Below are positions 45,609 to 55,759 of a DNA stretch of 64,000 nucleotides, piece by piece. The number at the start of each line of letters is the position of its first letter. The stretch's first letter is position 1. The notes beneath the pieces are model-generated. The model did not search any database. It had not been told where the DNA came from and was given only the letters and a program-made list of their open reading frames with translations. Both the position numbers and the translations under genes were made by a program. The DNA is from Sanghuangporus weigelae (lineage: Eukaryota > Basidiomycota > Agaricomycetes > Hymenochaetales > Hymenochaetaceae): contig CP137324.1 of assembly GCA_033182465.1 (NCBI GenBank), forward strand, positions 1,240,001 through 1,304,000. The letters run 5' to 3'.

Positions 45609-47147
45609 TGTTAGGACCAGTGTTTTTAGACGAGGTGGTCAGTCTAAGCGTACCGGAACAAGTCCCTGCTTATTCCTTCTGATGATAATTGATTGGAGAC
45701 GGAACGAAGGTTATAGATGTACTACTTTAGAAGCGAGCGATAGGCTCAAGCTTGACCTCAGTAGTGGAACAGGGTTTCAATCAAAGGGTACAGTTTTCGA
45801 TTGAGAGTACAAAATAATTTTGCTGAGGGACAATGCCCCGCTCAGCTGGCCCTTAAATAACCTATTTACTAAATAGTACCGACTACCTATTACTACCGAC
45901 TACAGCCTTGCTATTGGTCTAGACAATATGTTTTCTCTGACACCAGTACTCTACTCTGGTGCCAACACCGATACTTTCCTCTAGTGTTGAATCACAATAC
46001 TTCTACCATATTAGGAGGGTTTGTTTGAGTCCTACTACCCCGATGCTTCGAGAAGCTTCTTCCGTGCTTCCTCCGATGTGCAATCGTTATCACATGTTAA
46101 TCTCTCCTTATCTTTACCCCGTGATCCTTCTCCGTTCCCAGACGGGTTCCCATGATAGTTGCCAAGCTATCGCTTCTCTGGCGCTCCGTTCCCGGGCCGA
46201 GCTTCTGCCGCTTAATCCTCGATCATGGGGGAGATAGTGATATCAGGGTTAGAGATCGGCAGAGCTTGCCAATCTTCTCCTGGCGAATGAGTGTACTCCG
46301 CTACACTCCTTCTGTGCCTCGCCGCGACTTCGATGTCCGATAGTTGTAGTCCTGGGCCCGTGGTTAGCCGTAGCCTCTGTCCAACGTGCTCGCGGCCATT
46401 CCACTCATCAACTGTAATTACCCCTGGCTCTGACGCTCGCCAAGCCTGCATTAAGCGTTCCATCGCTTCTTCCGTAAGATGTTCAATGTCCAAAGGTGGC
46501 CGCTTGTAAACTGGCCAATCTACTTCCACTGCCGTGTGACTGCACAAGGTCTGGTGCCGATGCTGATTGATCCAAGCTCGCACGCCGACCTTTAATGCAT
46601 AGACATCCCTATCGCTAAGCCATATGGATACCTCATGGTCGTATGCACTCATTCCGTGGTTCGGTAATGGTTGGTCTTCTGTTCGTTCCGAGGGTCCGGG
46701 CTTATGCCGAATCTTGACATCGGCTGCTTCCCTTGACACTAACCGTTCCGTGAAGTTCTTCATGAGCCATTCCGCAAGTACCCAGCTTCGTTGGTAGGCC
46801 AAGTAACAATTGGCGCACACCAAGCTCTCATGTACAAATCTTCTAGTTGCACCACGCCGATAATGTCTTCGTTGCAGGAGTTCCGTATACCTTGCGACAT
46901 TCCTTTCTTCCATCGCCGCCAGACTGCGTTCCGGCGGTGGAGTATGTCCAATGTGCATATTAGTTAGTCCTAATTGCAAATCATTAGAGTCCTCCGTGTC
47001 TTCTCCAGACGATCCGTGGTTTGCTACTCTTGAGTCGCCACCACTGTTCTGCTGTAGTAGCCTTTCGAAATAGTCTTGATTTGGCATCGCAACTCGGTGT
47101 GTAAAATTTAGCCCACGCCGCATTAGATAACCACAATTTTCGTAACA
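45609..47147 (-). mobile_element. Solo LTR-like element (1539 bp) with an internal ORF
   Basis: Ends are TGTTA...TAACA, with a 5-bp target duplication GTAAA (45604-45608 and 47148-47152), inserted in the 5' LTR of element 1. It has no second LTR, gag or pol, so it is probably the solo LTR of a family with LTRs of about 1.5 kb like those of the chromovirus. It shares the outer TGTTAGG but otherwise differs from that LTR. LTR-kin fossil; its ends look intact. Confidence 0.8.
46212..47087 (-). CDS. ORF inside the solo LTR-like element (291 aa)
   Basis: An open minus-strand frame from MPNQDYFERLLQQNSGGDSR to the stop at 46212; an earlier Met at 47123 is possible. Features: a paired Cys motif (HESLVCANCYLAYQRSWVLA), and a Trp/Arg-rich core (EVSIWLSDRDVYALKVGVRA) followed by an acidic end. 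It fills most of the element. Very loosely it resembles the chromovirus LTR frame (RD...K...W pattern, then LTxxGP, acidic tail), but I would not call homology by eye. Function unknown. Confidence 0.5.
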   Translation of the reverse strand: MPNQDYFERLLQQNSGGDSRVANHGSSGEDTEDSNDLQLGLTNMHIGHTPPPERSLAAMEERNVARYTELLQRRHYRRGATRRFVHESLVCANCYLAYQRSWVLAEWLMKNFTERLVSREAADVKIRHKPGPSERTEDQPLPNHGMSAYDHEVSIWLSDRDVYALKVGVRAWINQHRHQTLCSHTAVEVDWPVYKRPPLDIEHLTEEAMERLMQAWRASEPGVITVDEWNGREHVGQRLRLTTGPGLQLSDIEVAARHRRSVAEYTHSPGEDWQALPISNPDITISPMIED

Positions 47148-48487
47148 GTAAACGCGATAGATGAAAGGAAAAGACCGTATAAGATCAATATATGGGATAA
47201 ACTGGAGTGAAAGGCTGGAAAGGACGCAGAAGGGGAGTCTGATGAGATGCCTGGGTCGTCGGATGGCCGCCGACGTCGAATAGAGGGGCGCCGGATCACT
47301 GAACGTCAGAGCGGCAGAGGCGTACCGGAGGCGGCGAAGGCAAGTAGAATGTGGAGTCAAACAAGAGGAGATGTCAAGGATAGTATATAGTCAAGGGGGA
47401 GGCTCAGTACATGAGGGGAGACTCAGAGTGAGGGATATCTCGAACTCTGGCGCTCGGTCTGGTACATGCTCTTGGAATCCTTGCTAGGCTTGGAATCCTT
47501 TCTTCTACAAGCTAGTATAAGCTCTATATATACTCTACTGCTGTCGCCGACACATCCTACTGTCTGACAACATCTCCTGAGTCATCTGGGTCGCCAAGGG
47601 CCGCTGCCGGAGCGCCCAGGTGAAATCTGAGAGCGGCAACGTGAGGGGGGCATCCAATCACATGAAATATTGAGTATCTGCAATAACACGGGCGCCGGCG
47701 GAGTTGGGCTTGGCGGCGCGAGTCGGTGGCTTGGCACGCCGATGTACCACATGCCTATCTTCCATACATGGTCTAATGGGGGCCGCCGCGTCAGGGGGAA
47801 GTCGGGAAACCTCGGAACCGATGATCGGAGGCTGATATCGTGTATATGAGACAAAGGGCGCATCAGCCGATGTCCCTGAGGTGTCCGATGCATCGGCGGC
47901 ACTCAATACAGAGTGTGGGCGATCCCTAGTGACTAATATGAGTGGCCGGAGCGGCAGTGCTGTGGGGGACTGCCGGACTGGTGGCAGATATGTCGTAGTG
48001 AGGCATGTAAGCACATATGACAATATATAGCTCCCTAGACAATGGGGGACTGCTTGATAAGCTGTAGGAGGCGTCGGCGAGGGTACCTGAGGATGTCTGA
48101 GTGTCCGCCGCATCGATCGGCGCTAAGGGGGGCCGACTCGGAGGCATCCAGAGTCGCCGCACGGCTGTACGTATGGTAAATCATAAGATCGGCGGCACGT
48201 AGTCACTGAGGGATGTGTCCTATAGTGCCTGGTGCTGGGTAGGAGCTGTCGGCGGACCTGTCTGAGTGTCGGGGAGCCATCGGCGGATCGATTTGGGTCA
48301 TAGGAGGGCGCCGCAGTACAGTACGTGTGCTGGAATCAATGGATACGTGCTCAAATGATGTCCCGAGTGCAATAGGAGTGTGCCCTCACACTCTCAGGTG
48401 TCGGCAGTGCTGGGATATGGTATCTGCAGTAAGAGGGAGCCATAGTATGAGTGTACTGGCACAGGAGGAGCCAGTGCGCTACAACGT

Positions 48488-49183
48488 GCTCCATACATCA
48501 ACAAGGCCCATAGGGTCTTACGGCTAGCACGTGCGAAGGAACTGGTGAAGATTACGAAGAGGCAGTTGAAGTCGGTCATTTTCTCAGACGAGTGCTATGT
48601 TTACCTTGGTTCAAACCCTGGCACCATTTATTATACACGTCGCTCTGATGAAACCTGGCATGAGGACTGCGTTATACCATCCTTTAAGAAATCCTCTGTA
48701 CGAGTTATGGTCTGGGGTTGCATCATGTATGGTAGGAAGGGTCCGCTTATTGTGCTCGAGTATCCTGGAGGCAAGGGAGGAGGAATGACTGCGAAAAAAT
48801 ATATTGAGCAGGTATTGGATGGCTGTCTTTTGGATTTTTACAACGAGGTCCATCGACGCAATTGGTCTGTTACATTTCAACAAGACAACACACGGTGCCA
48901 TACGGCAAAAACGATGCAACGCTGGTTTGAAGAGCATGACATTTCACTGTTCCCACACCCACCCACTTCTCCAGACATTAACACTATCGAACCTTGCTGG
49001 TTGGACCTTAAACGGAACATATGGGCCCGTCGTCATCACCCTACATCAGTTGGAGAGCTCAGAAAGGCTGTTCTCGAGGCCTGGGAGGCAATACCAATCA
49101 ATCATATCAATAACTATATTTTATCAGTGCCTCGCCGTGCACAGGCAATTATTAATGCTAAAGGTGGACCAACGAAATACTAA
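48488..49183 (+). CDS. Tc1 transposase, C-terminal catalytic part (DD34E)
   Basis: 232 codons including the stop. The catalytic acids are visible: Asp in SVIFSDECYVYLG, Asp in TFQQDNTRCHTA, and Glu in INTIEPCWLDLK. There are 34 residues between the last two, the Tc1 DD34E spacing. Conserved VRVMVWGCIMYGRKGPL and NIWARRHHPTSVGEL surround them. It starts without its own ATG because it is the second half of the gene begun at 27366. Confidence 0.92.
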   Translation, partial: APYINKAHRVLRLARAKELVKITKRQLKSVIFSDECYVYLGSNPGTIYYTRRSDETWHEDCVIPSFKKSSVRVMVWGCIMYGRKGPLIVLEYPGGKGGGMTAKKYIEQVLDGCLLDFYNEVHRRNWSVTFQQDNTRCHTAKTMQRWFEEHDISLFPHPPTSPDINTIEPCWLDLKRNIWARRHHPTSVGELRKAVLEAWEAIPINHINNYILSVPRRAQAIINAKGGPTKY

Positions 49184-49343
49184 TGGTGGAAGGAATATTA
49201 TTAGATGCTAATCAATGTATATACATACTTAATTTTGTATAAAATTGTGTTTTGCGTGAGTGGTGCAGCATAGAAGTTGCATGAGCACGACACGACTTAC
49301 GGGAAAGCGTGACAGTGACGGTCACTTTTGATACCCGGTTGTA

Positions 49344-49940
49344 CTATTGTGTGATCCCTCTTTTCATTTTTCCCTCTTTTCATTTTTGCTGTTTCCCTAC
49401 CTTCCGCTCCACCACTTGTCTTGAAAAAATTCACGTATATGTATTTCAGTGCTAGGAACACGATTCTGCAGTTTTTTTGAGTAGAAACCTTATAGTTGCA
49501 ATAAAATTGTCGAAAAATGCATTTTCTCAGCTTGGGAGGTGCCATATTTGCCATGTAAAAAGTTCCAGTCAACCCATTCCACAACCACTTTTATCTCGGA
49601 GCACTTGTAACACAGTCATATACTCCTGCATTTTTTTCTGTGCAGATTTGTGTGCGTTGGCAATTAAAATTGAAAGATGAGTCCTGGGATGGTGACATGA
49701 GGTGACAAATGAGTCTGGGGTTTGCTTATCCGACCACGCCTCACGGAACTGTGACAATATGTGACAAAAGATGAAAAGAGGGATACCCCTTGATATTTTG
49801 CTCAATAAAATCTATAAAAATATTTTGAAAGTTCAGGTATGCCTATGCATACATAAAGACAGTGTGTGATTTTTTTGGCATGAAAAAAAATGATGTTGTG
49901 AGTCTACAGACAAAAAATGAAAAGAGGGATCACACTATAG
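49344..49940. mobile_element. 597-bp MITE sharing a TA with the Tc1
   Basis: Inverted ends: CTAT(T/A)G followed by TGTGATCCCTCTTTTCATTT, matching over about 28 bp with one difference. TA flanks at 49342-49343 and 49941-49942. The ATCCCTCTTTTC motif repeats inside, once near the left end and again inverted near 49770. It is AT-rich with no transposase, so non-autonomous and Tc1/mariner-like. The left TA is also the right flank of the Tc1, so one element used the other's target duplication as its own site. Confidence 0.85.
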
Positions 49941-49942
49941 TA

Positions 49943-50544
49943 TGACTCGATCTGCTCAGAAAGCTGTGCCCAGAGAAAATTAGGAACCTAAAAGGCGACG
50001 GATGTCCGGACACTTGGCATGACGCTTTGCGTACGTACTGCAACGAGCAATCCTTACGCATGGTCTGACTATCTCCTCTACTCAGGAAACGCTGGTGAGA
50101 GAAGTGCCATATGCTCACCTCAAGTACGGGTTACATGTGCTGTCGACAGTCATGAAAGGGAAACTTCCAAACGTGCCCCAGGCCTCCGGATTAGCATGAA
50201 GTTGTCGACGCATTCTCAGTACTCGATGATCTATTCGATCCGCGGAGTGTCGGGATAGAAGTCCAGCGGACTAGCCGACGCTGACTCAAATCGTCCTAAC
50301 TTCATTGTCACTATTGAGGGGGGGGGGTCAGAGTGGCCACCAGTAATCGGTGAGGATTTTGCACTTACAGTTGCCTGACGATTATTCAAGGCTCGTGAGA
50401 TTAAAACGCGCCAGTGATACCGAAGAAACGATTATGAAAAGTGCCGTCGTACCTCTTTGTTGTATCGTCCGCCGCAATCGCTGTGCAATGCTCAGAAATC
50501 TTGAACGGTCTCTCTTCTTTATAAGTGCTTTCAGCTAGTAGGTA
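49943..50544. other. Intergenic, nothing recognised
   Basis: About 600 bp between the MITE and the TPR remnant. It includes a run of about ten G near 50320-50330. No gene or RNA seen. Confidence 0.4.
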
Positions 50545-51430
50545 ACATCAGGTACCTAACAGAGTCGATTGAGCTGTGTCGAGTTGCTTTAGCTCTTCTC
50601 CCTAAGGCAGAATCCCTTCGTTCTGATTCACTCATCAACCTTGCTTGTTCACTGTATTCCCACTTTTGGAATGGCAGTGACATTGAAGTCCTTACGGAGT
50701 CAATCGAGCTTCATCGTTCTGCCCTAGCTCTTCTACCAGAAGGACATCCACATCATTCCCAATCGCTCAATAGCCTCGGTCATTCCCTGTACAGTCACTT
50801 TCAACATAGCGACGCCCATTGGAGACGTCACGGAGTCTATCGAACTTCGTCGTTCTGTTCTGCTCTAGCTGTTCAATAGAAGAAAGACCCTGGCTGTTTT
50901 GAGTCACTTAACAATCTCGGATATTCTCTTGTACCTTCGTTTTCAGCAGGTCGGCAACATCGAGGACCTCGAGGAGTCTATCGAACTCTATCACTCCGCC
51001 CTGACTCGCCCAATGAAGGGAATCGGTCTGAAGCACTCAACAATCTCGGAAATTCCCTGCACCTTCGCTTTCGGAAAAGCGGCAACACTGAAGATATTAC
51101 GGAATGGATCAAATTTCATCGTTGCGCTCTGGCTCTTCGGTCGGAGAGACATTCCCATCGTCCTCAGTCACTCAGCAGTCTCGCATATTCTCTGTGCCTT
51201 CGCCTTGAGTGCAATGGGTCCGTCGAGGACATTACGGAGTCCATCGATCTCTACCGTTCTGCCCTGGCCTTATCACCTTCGTCGTTCCCCGATGCTCTGA
51301 ACAACTTGGGAAATTCTCTGCAAAGTCATTTTCAGCGGTATGATAGTGTCGAGGACCTGGATCAAAGAATGAATCGAGCTCCCCCGAGTGGCCGGGCTAA
51401 CCCTTTCGCAGGAGGAACAGTCCAATAGTT
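50545..51430 (+). pseudogene. TPR-repeat protein remnant (basidiomycete TPR/CHAT family)
   Basis: Repeated units of about 50 residues are readable across shifting frames: LTESIELHRSALALLPEGH, SLNSLGHSLYSHFQ, then LNNLGNSLHLRFRKSGN, ITESIDLYRSALAL and LNNLGNSLQSHFQR. This is the tetratricopeptide pattern (DLDESIELHRAAL...SLNNLGNSL) of large mushroom proteins that often end in a CHAT protease-like domain. The frame changes several times and stops interrupt it. No start region and no C-terminal domain are present, so this is a broken fragment of a multicopy family. Confidence 0.75.
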
Positions 51431-52616
51431 ATTCGCGATTATTCTTCCTCGCTAATTACCTATCAAATCATACTGAACAAGGGGAGAAAGCCAAGGATCT
51501 CAACATGGGAATCTGGCTGCTTCATGTCGTGTTCGCCCCCGTGACATTCCTGAGTTTGGAGTTCTTACTACTTGTTTGCCTTTTGTGCGACAGCGGCTGA
51601 ATCGAGGGGTTGGATGATCCACAACCTCTGCACCGTTCTGCCCTTGAGGCTCTGCTAAGAATGTAGCATTTGTATAACCTCGTAGTCAAATGCTGTAGAG
51701 TTGGGTTGCGCTTCCAAGCCAGATCTTGAACGTCCATGCTCCAGCAATGCTAATGAGTATCCGGTATGATGATACTTATGCAAATCTACTACTTCCTTTG
51801 ACTGCCCAACGAACGGTGTGATTAGAAGAAAGATCTGACTTCTAGGGAATGTTATCCTCATACTCTCGTGCAAAATATTTTCCATCTTGTCTATTATCGC
51901 TACAATCATACACTACATACATATATACATCATAATGCATGGCTTCGACTTCTTGGGTTTCGTAAACAAACCACCAACATAAAAAACATGCAGAATTTCA
52001 TTTGTTTGTTTGGTTAATTGGATGGTGCATCGGTGAAAGGACGAATAGAAAAGACAGAATGAAGAGAATAACGAAGAGCGGTGGTAAGGAACATGAATTG
52101 ATAACAGAGAAACGAGACTGCGTGTCCGGAAGTTGCAAGTCAGGACACGAACGCCTTGGTATCAAGCACTCAGCGCCAGAGTCCAAAATCCAACTCCAAC
52201 AAAAGAGGCGGCGTTATACTCAAAACGCCCCACGAAAGCCGATCAGCCAAAAAAAATGATAAAATCGTTATTTTACGATATGCTGGCTAGAAAAAGGAAA
52301 GTGAGACCAAGGAAGTAAATGGCAGGCAATAAGAAGATGAGGGCCTTCACTGCCTATTAAAATACGACAGCAAACATCAATAGCGTACATCATCATCGAA
52401 GTCCGAACGCCAAGAAAAAAAATGGGCATAAGTAACGAAGAAGCCAGCATATAAGGAGAAATAAGAAGCCGGAGTATTACACAAGAAGTGGAAGAAACAC
52501 AATCGCTACAGTCGACAAGGAAAAGGAAATTGACAGGAAGGAAGTAAACCGAGAGCATCATCAAAATAGAGGAGCGCAAAGAAACCGGTCCTTGCAAAAG
52601 GAGACTAAAGCAACAA
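51431..52616. other. Intergenic, nothing recognised
   Basis: About 1.2 kb between the TPR remnant and the stop of the transcription factor gene. It probably includes that gene's 3' UTR. Short frames only. Confidence 0.4.
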
Positions 52617-55437
52617 CTACGCCTGCACAAGCGCATTGCCGTCAACACCGGGCAATCCGGGTTGAGACGCGCTTAACTGAGCGTTATCCACGACATGCGA
52701 TGCCTGCAGTGGGCTCGCTGCATACGAGACAGGACTCGGACTACTTTCATCCATCTTTCCATTAGTCACTTCCATCGCAGATATGTTCGGACGTAGCCCA
52801 GAAGGCGCACTTTGTCGCCGGAACCGATCTAGTAACGTTTCCGTCCCAGAGACGGGGCCATTCAACCCAGAATGAGCAGCCTGCATATTGCGATGGTAGC
52901 TAGTCGGACTCATGCTGCTTGTCCTCGTCGACGAATTCAATCCGTCAAACCGATAAGGGGGCGACCCAGCATCACTTGGTCCATCTGCGTCGGACTCGCT
53001 ATCATCAAGGACATCCTCAGACTCACCCCATCGGAACATAGTTCGCTTCTGCGTCGAATTCTCAAGCGTTTGAGATGCTAGGCGCTTGAATCCAGGCCTC
53101 AGCGACGGTTCAGCTGGACCTGGATTGTCGTCGCTCGAGTTTCCACCGTCCGTGCTGCTCAATGCTGCGAGAGGACCGGGACGCGGATACATAAGCAAAT
53201 TTGCTAGACTTGCTCCAGGCAGCTGCGGCTGATCGGAAGCGGGCTGAGGACTTGCCGACGACGATATCGAGTGACGACCCTTTCGCGGAGGAACAAAGGT
53301 CAGGTTCATCGGCTTGCGAGCCAAGACGGCCTGCTCATAGCTTTTCAAATCTTCGTTATTCTGCAAAGCCGGGAGCTGTGCATGGCTCTGACTATGTGAA
53401 TTCGTCACGCGCGAAGGTACAGCAACATTCTTCTCGTCCGGCGGTGTGCGTACGGATGGCAATGACGCAACTCGCGATAGCCCGCGCTTCGGCGTCGGCC
53501 GAGACCCATCGCCAAATGAACCAAGCTGGTTATTGAGCAATTCGGCTTTAGGCGTTGCGCCAAGGGATGATCCGGTAAGGGGCGTCCGAAGATATTGTTT
53601 CCAGAAGTCCTTCAGCTCACGCATCTCTTGTTCTCGGTCACGAGGGGTAGTTACCGTACGGTTCTCATCGTCCCGGAAGGGCCGAGGAGTTGAATCCTGC
53701 GGAGGAAGCTTCATCGCATGCTGAGTGAAGAAAGGCGCCGTCCCATCCACGTTTACGTTGTTATTGGCGCTGTTGAAATTGCCAATGAACGGCTGATCGC
53801 CATCAGCTAGCGACATCAATCCGAATGAGGAAGCAACTCTACCCTCTCGCGAAGGAGGAGCCTGTTGGTTGTCGTCGAAGTGATACAACATACTTAGCGG
53901 CTGGATCTGCTGACCGCCTTGCGGTTGTTCATTCGGATCAAATTCAAGCGGAAGATGCGTGCTTGAAGATGCAGCTGAATTTGGAGCAGAAAGGCCGCTC
54001 CCGTCGCTGTATGCACCGACAGATCCTCTGCGAGCGTGCAAACCGTATAAACTACCACCATTGCCGTTGAATTCCAGGTTTGTCGGATTGACCATGGCCG
54101 ATGATCCGCCAAATTGCGCCGAGGAACTTGCCGGAAGGTATTGAGCAAAACCTTCGTCCATCTTCCGCTGCAAGGGTAACCTAAAATCTGTCGGAAACTG
54201 CCAAGCATCAGTAGGCGCTATAGTTTGTTGTCCTTGCTGCTGGTTTTGAATTGAGTAATAGGGATTGGAATTCGCCGCAAACCCGGCGCCCCCTCCCGCC
54301 AAACCAGGCGGATAGCCTGTTTGGGAGAAGGCAGGGTCACGGAAACGGGCCGGATCCGAAGAGGACGAATCGGCGCCCGAGTCTGTTCCAGAGAAGCTGA
54401 GCGATGGGGGATTAGAAGAATCGCTGTCCCAATTCTGCGCACCTGGCGGCGCGTTAAACGCAAACTGAGCGGGATAGAAGAGCTCGCCGGCACCTGCGCC
54501 CATCGAGGGCACCGTGAGTGGCGGCGGGCCTAAGAATAGCTCATCTGGTCGCGGAACAGATCCGATGAGGCTTGACGTCGATGACGTGGATTCGACGGAA
54601 TGGGAATGTCTGTGACCGGGACCAACCGGCGCTGTCTGTCGCTGGAACTTGACATATGTGCAGGGGCTCTTGCGTTGAACGCATTTTGCTACACCGATGG
54701 CAAAACAACAGGAAAAAAGTGAGCGGGCGAAGACGGGAAAAAAGAGCGTGAGAAGTGAAGACATACAGCATGGATTGGCACCGTCGCAGGGTAACGTCGC
54801 GATAACGCATTGATCGCACGCCTGCTTCGACGTTGTCGCTCGCGTCGATGATGAACCACCCTTCCGCCGCGTCGGAGCAGTCGTCGTGGGCGGCTTGTCG
54901 CCAGCATGGCACTTGTTTACATGTCGGGAAAGCAAATCACTGTTATCAATGCATACATACATTGGATCCGATCGTCAGCTTCCCTACGACACTCAGAACT
55001 TACTGAGTGTTCTGCTTACCTGCGGGCAAACTGGTCCCCACAGTGCTGACATTTGTAAGGTCGATCGCCAGTGTCTGAGATACAAAAAAAGGAAATGGAG
55101 AAAAGTCAGTGGTCAGTGCGACGCTTCTCGGGACAGGACACAAGACAGATCGAAGAAATTTGATGGAGAAACAGCGGCGGATGAGGAGCGTCGGGGCGGA
55201 ATCCAAGACCCGTCTGTCGAATGAGAATGAGGCGTTGATCGGGTCTAGATGGTACAGTACAAAACTCCGCTGGATGGCTCCACTGAAGGGGAGGGGTGAT
55301 GGAAAGCGGCATGGGGCTAGGCGAAGGAGAGAGTTTTATTGAATAATCGTCTACTTACGGGATCGCATATGGCGAGCGACATGCTGAGGTCTTGTGAAAG
55401 TTGCCTGGCATACAGGACACTTGTGGTCGCCGGCCAT
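52617..55437 (-). CDS. Transcription factor with two C2H2 fingers and a Zn2Cys6 cluster
   Basis: Four exons (55437-55359, 55074-55020, 54939-54767, 54688-52617) keep frame and give 792 residues. Finger 1 is HKCPVCQATFTRPQHVARHM; finger 2 is YKCQHCGDQFARSDLLSRHV with HxxxxCH spacing and a TGDRPYKC linker. A Zn2Cys6 cluster follows directly (ACDQCVIATLPCDGANPCSK, then CVQRKSPCTYVK), with its third loop split by an intron. Known: this tandem of C2H2 plus Zn2Cys6 occurs in a fungal group of nuclear regulators. The remaining 690 residues are Ser/Pro/Gln/Asn-rich and look disordered; I see no fungal-specific TF middle domain. The 284-nt first intron is unusually long for this window. Target genes unknown. 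Confidence 0.88.
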
Positions 55438-55759
55438 GGTGTTGGTGTTATTGTCAGTAGTCGGTGTATGTGTGTCGGCAAGATGTTGGTTCGGAATATA
55501 AGAGACGGATTTGTATGTATGGACTGTGACGACCCTTCTTGACCTGCTTTCTCCCACCTATCATCTACGTCATCGCTTGCCATCTAAAGTAATTCCGACT
55601 CCAATCTCGCTGATGTAACCTTGCGTCATCAAATCGCATTCATTTCATTTCTCATCTGCCCCTTTTGTTTCATTTTTTTGTATTGTTCGTGTATTGTATT
55701 CATCTTTCCTACTTTACTATTTATACACGGCATTTAACCGTCTTCTTGCTTTGCTTCTC

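Larger units (their letters stand above)
27726..48483 (-). mobile_element. LTR retrotransposon 1: gag-protease-only, non-autonomous, itself interrupted
   Basis: LTR fossil. It has TG...CA ends, LTRs at 27726-29491 and 44992-48483, and a 4-bp target duplication ACGT (27722-27725 and 48484-48487) inside the Tc1 transposase. It reads on the minus strand, so the right LTR is the 5' one. A tRNA-like primer site (TGGAGCCCACGCGAG on the minus strand) lies next to it. Without later insertions it is about 6.9 kb with about 3.2 kb of interior. The interior encodes Gag and an aspartic protease only; I see no reverse transcriptase or integrase, so it would depend on another element. It carries two insertions: a chromovirus within gag and a solo LTR-like element in its 5' LTR. 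The LTRs differ by roughly 1% by eye plus one repeat unit, so it is young but older than the chromovirus. Confidence 0.88.
44992..48483 (-). repeat. LTR retrotransposon 1, 5' LTR, enlarged by an inner insertion
   Basis: It matches 27726-29491 end to end but carries a 1539-bp insertion with TSD (45609-47152) and about one more copy of the roughly 180-bp internal repeat. Without the insertion it is about 1948 bp, against 1766 bp for the other LTR. Confidence 0.88.
27254..49341 (+). mobile_element. Tc1-type DNA transposon, about 1.33 kb, split by a 20.8-kb nested insertion
   Basis: The terminal inverted repeats start CAGCCGGGTATCAAAAGTGA on the left and CAACCGGGTATCAAAAGTGA read inward from the right, and run at least 33 bp (through GTCACTGTCAC). 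TA flanks each end (27252-27253, 49342-49343). The transposase begins at 27366 and is interrupted at 27725 by an LTR element; it resumes at 48488 in the same frame and stops at 49183. Without the insert and its 4-bp target duplication (ACGT) the frame is open for about 351 residues, so the Tc1 was probably intact when it was hit. Confidence 0.92.

Noticed and set aside
27243-49345. Possibility that the two Tc1 halves are two unrelated fragments
   Set aside because: Terminal repeats match each other, both ends are flanked by TA, the ACGT duplication borders the LTR element, and the frame is continuous.
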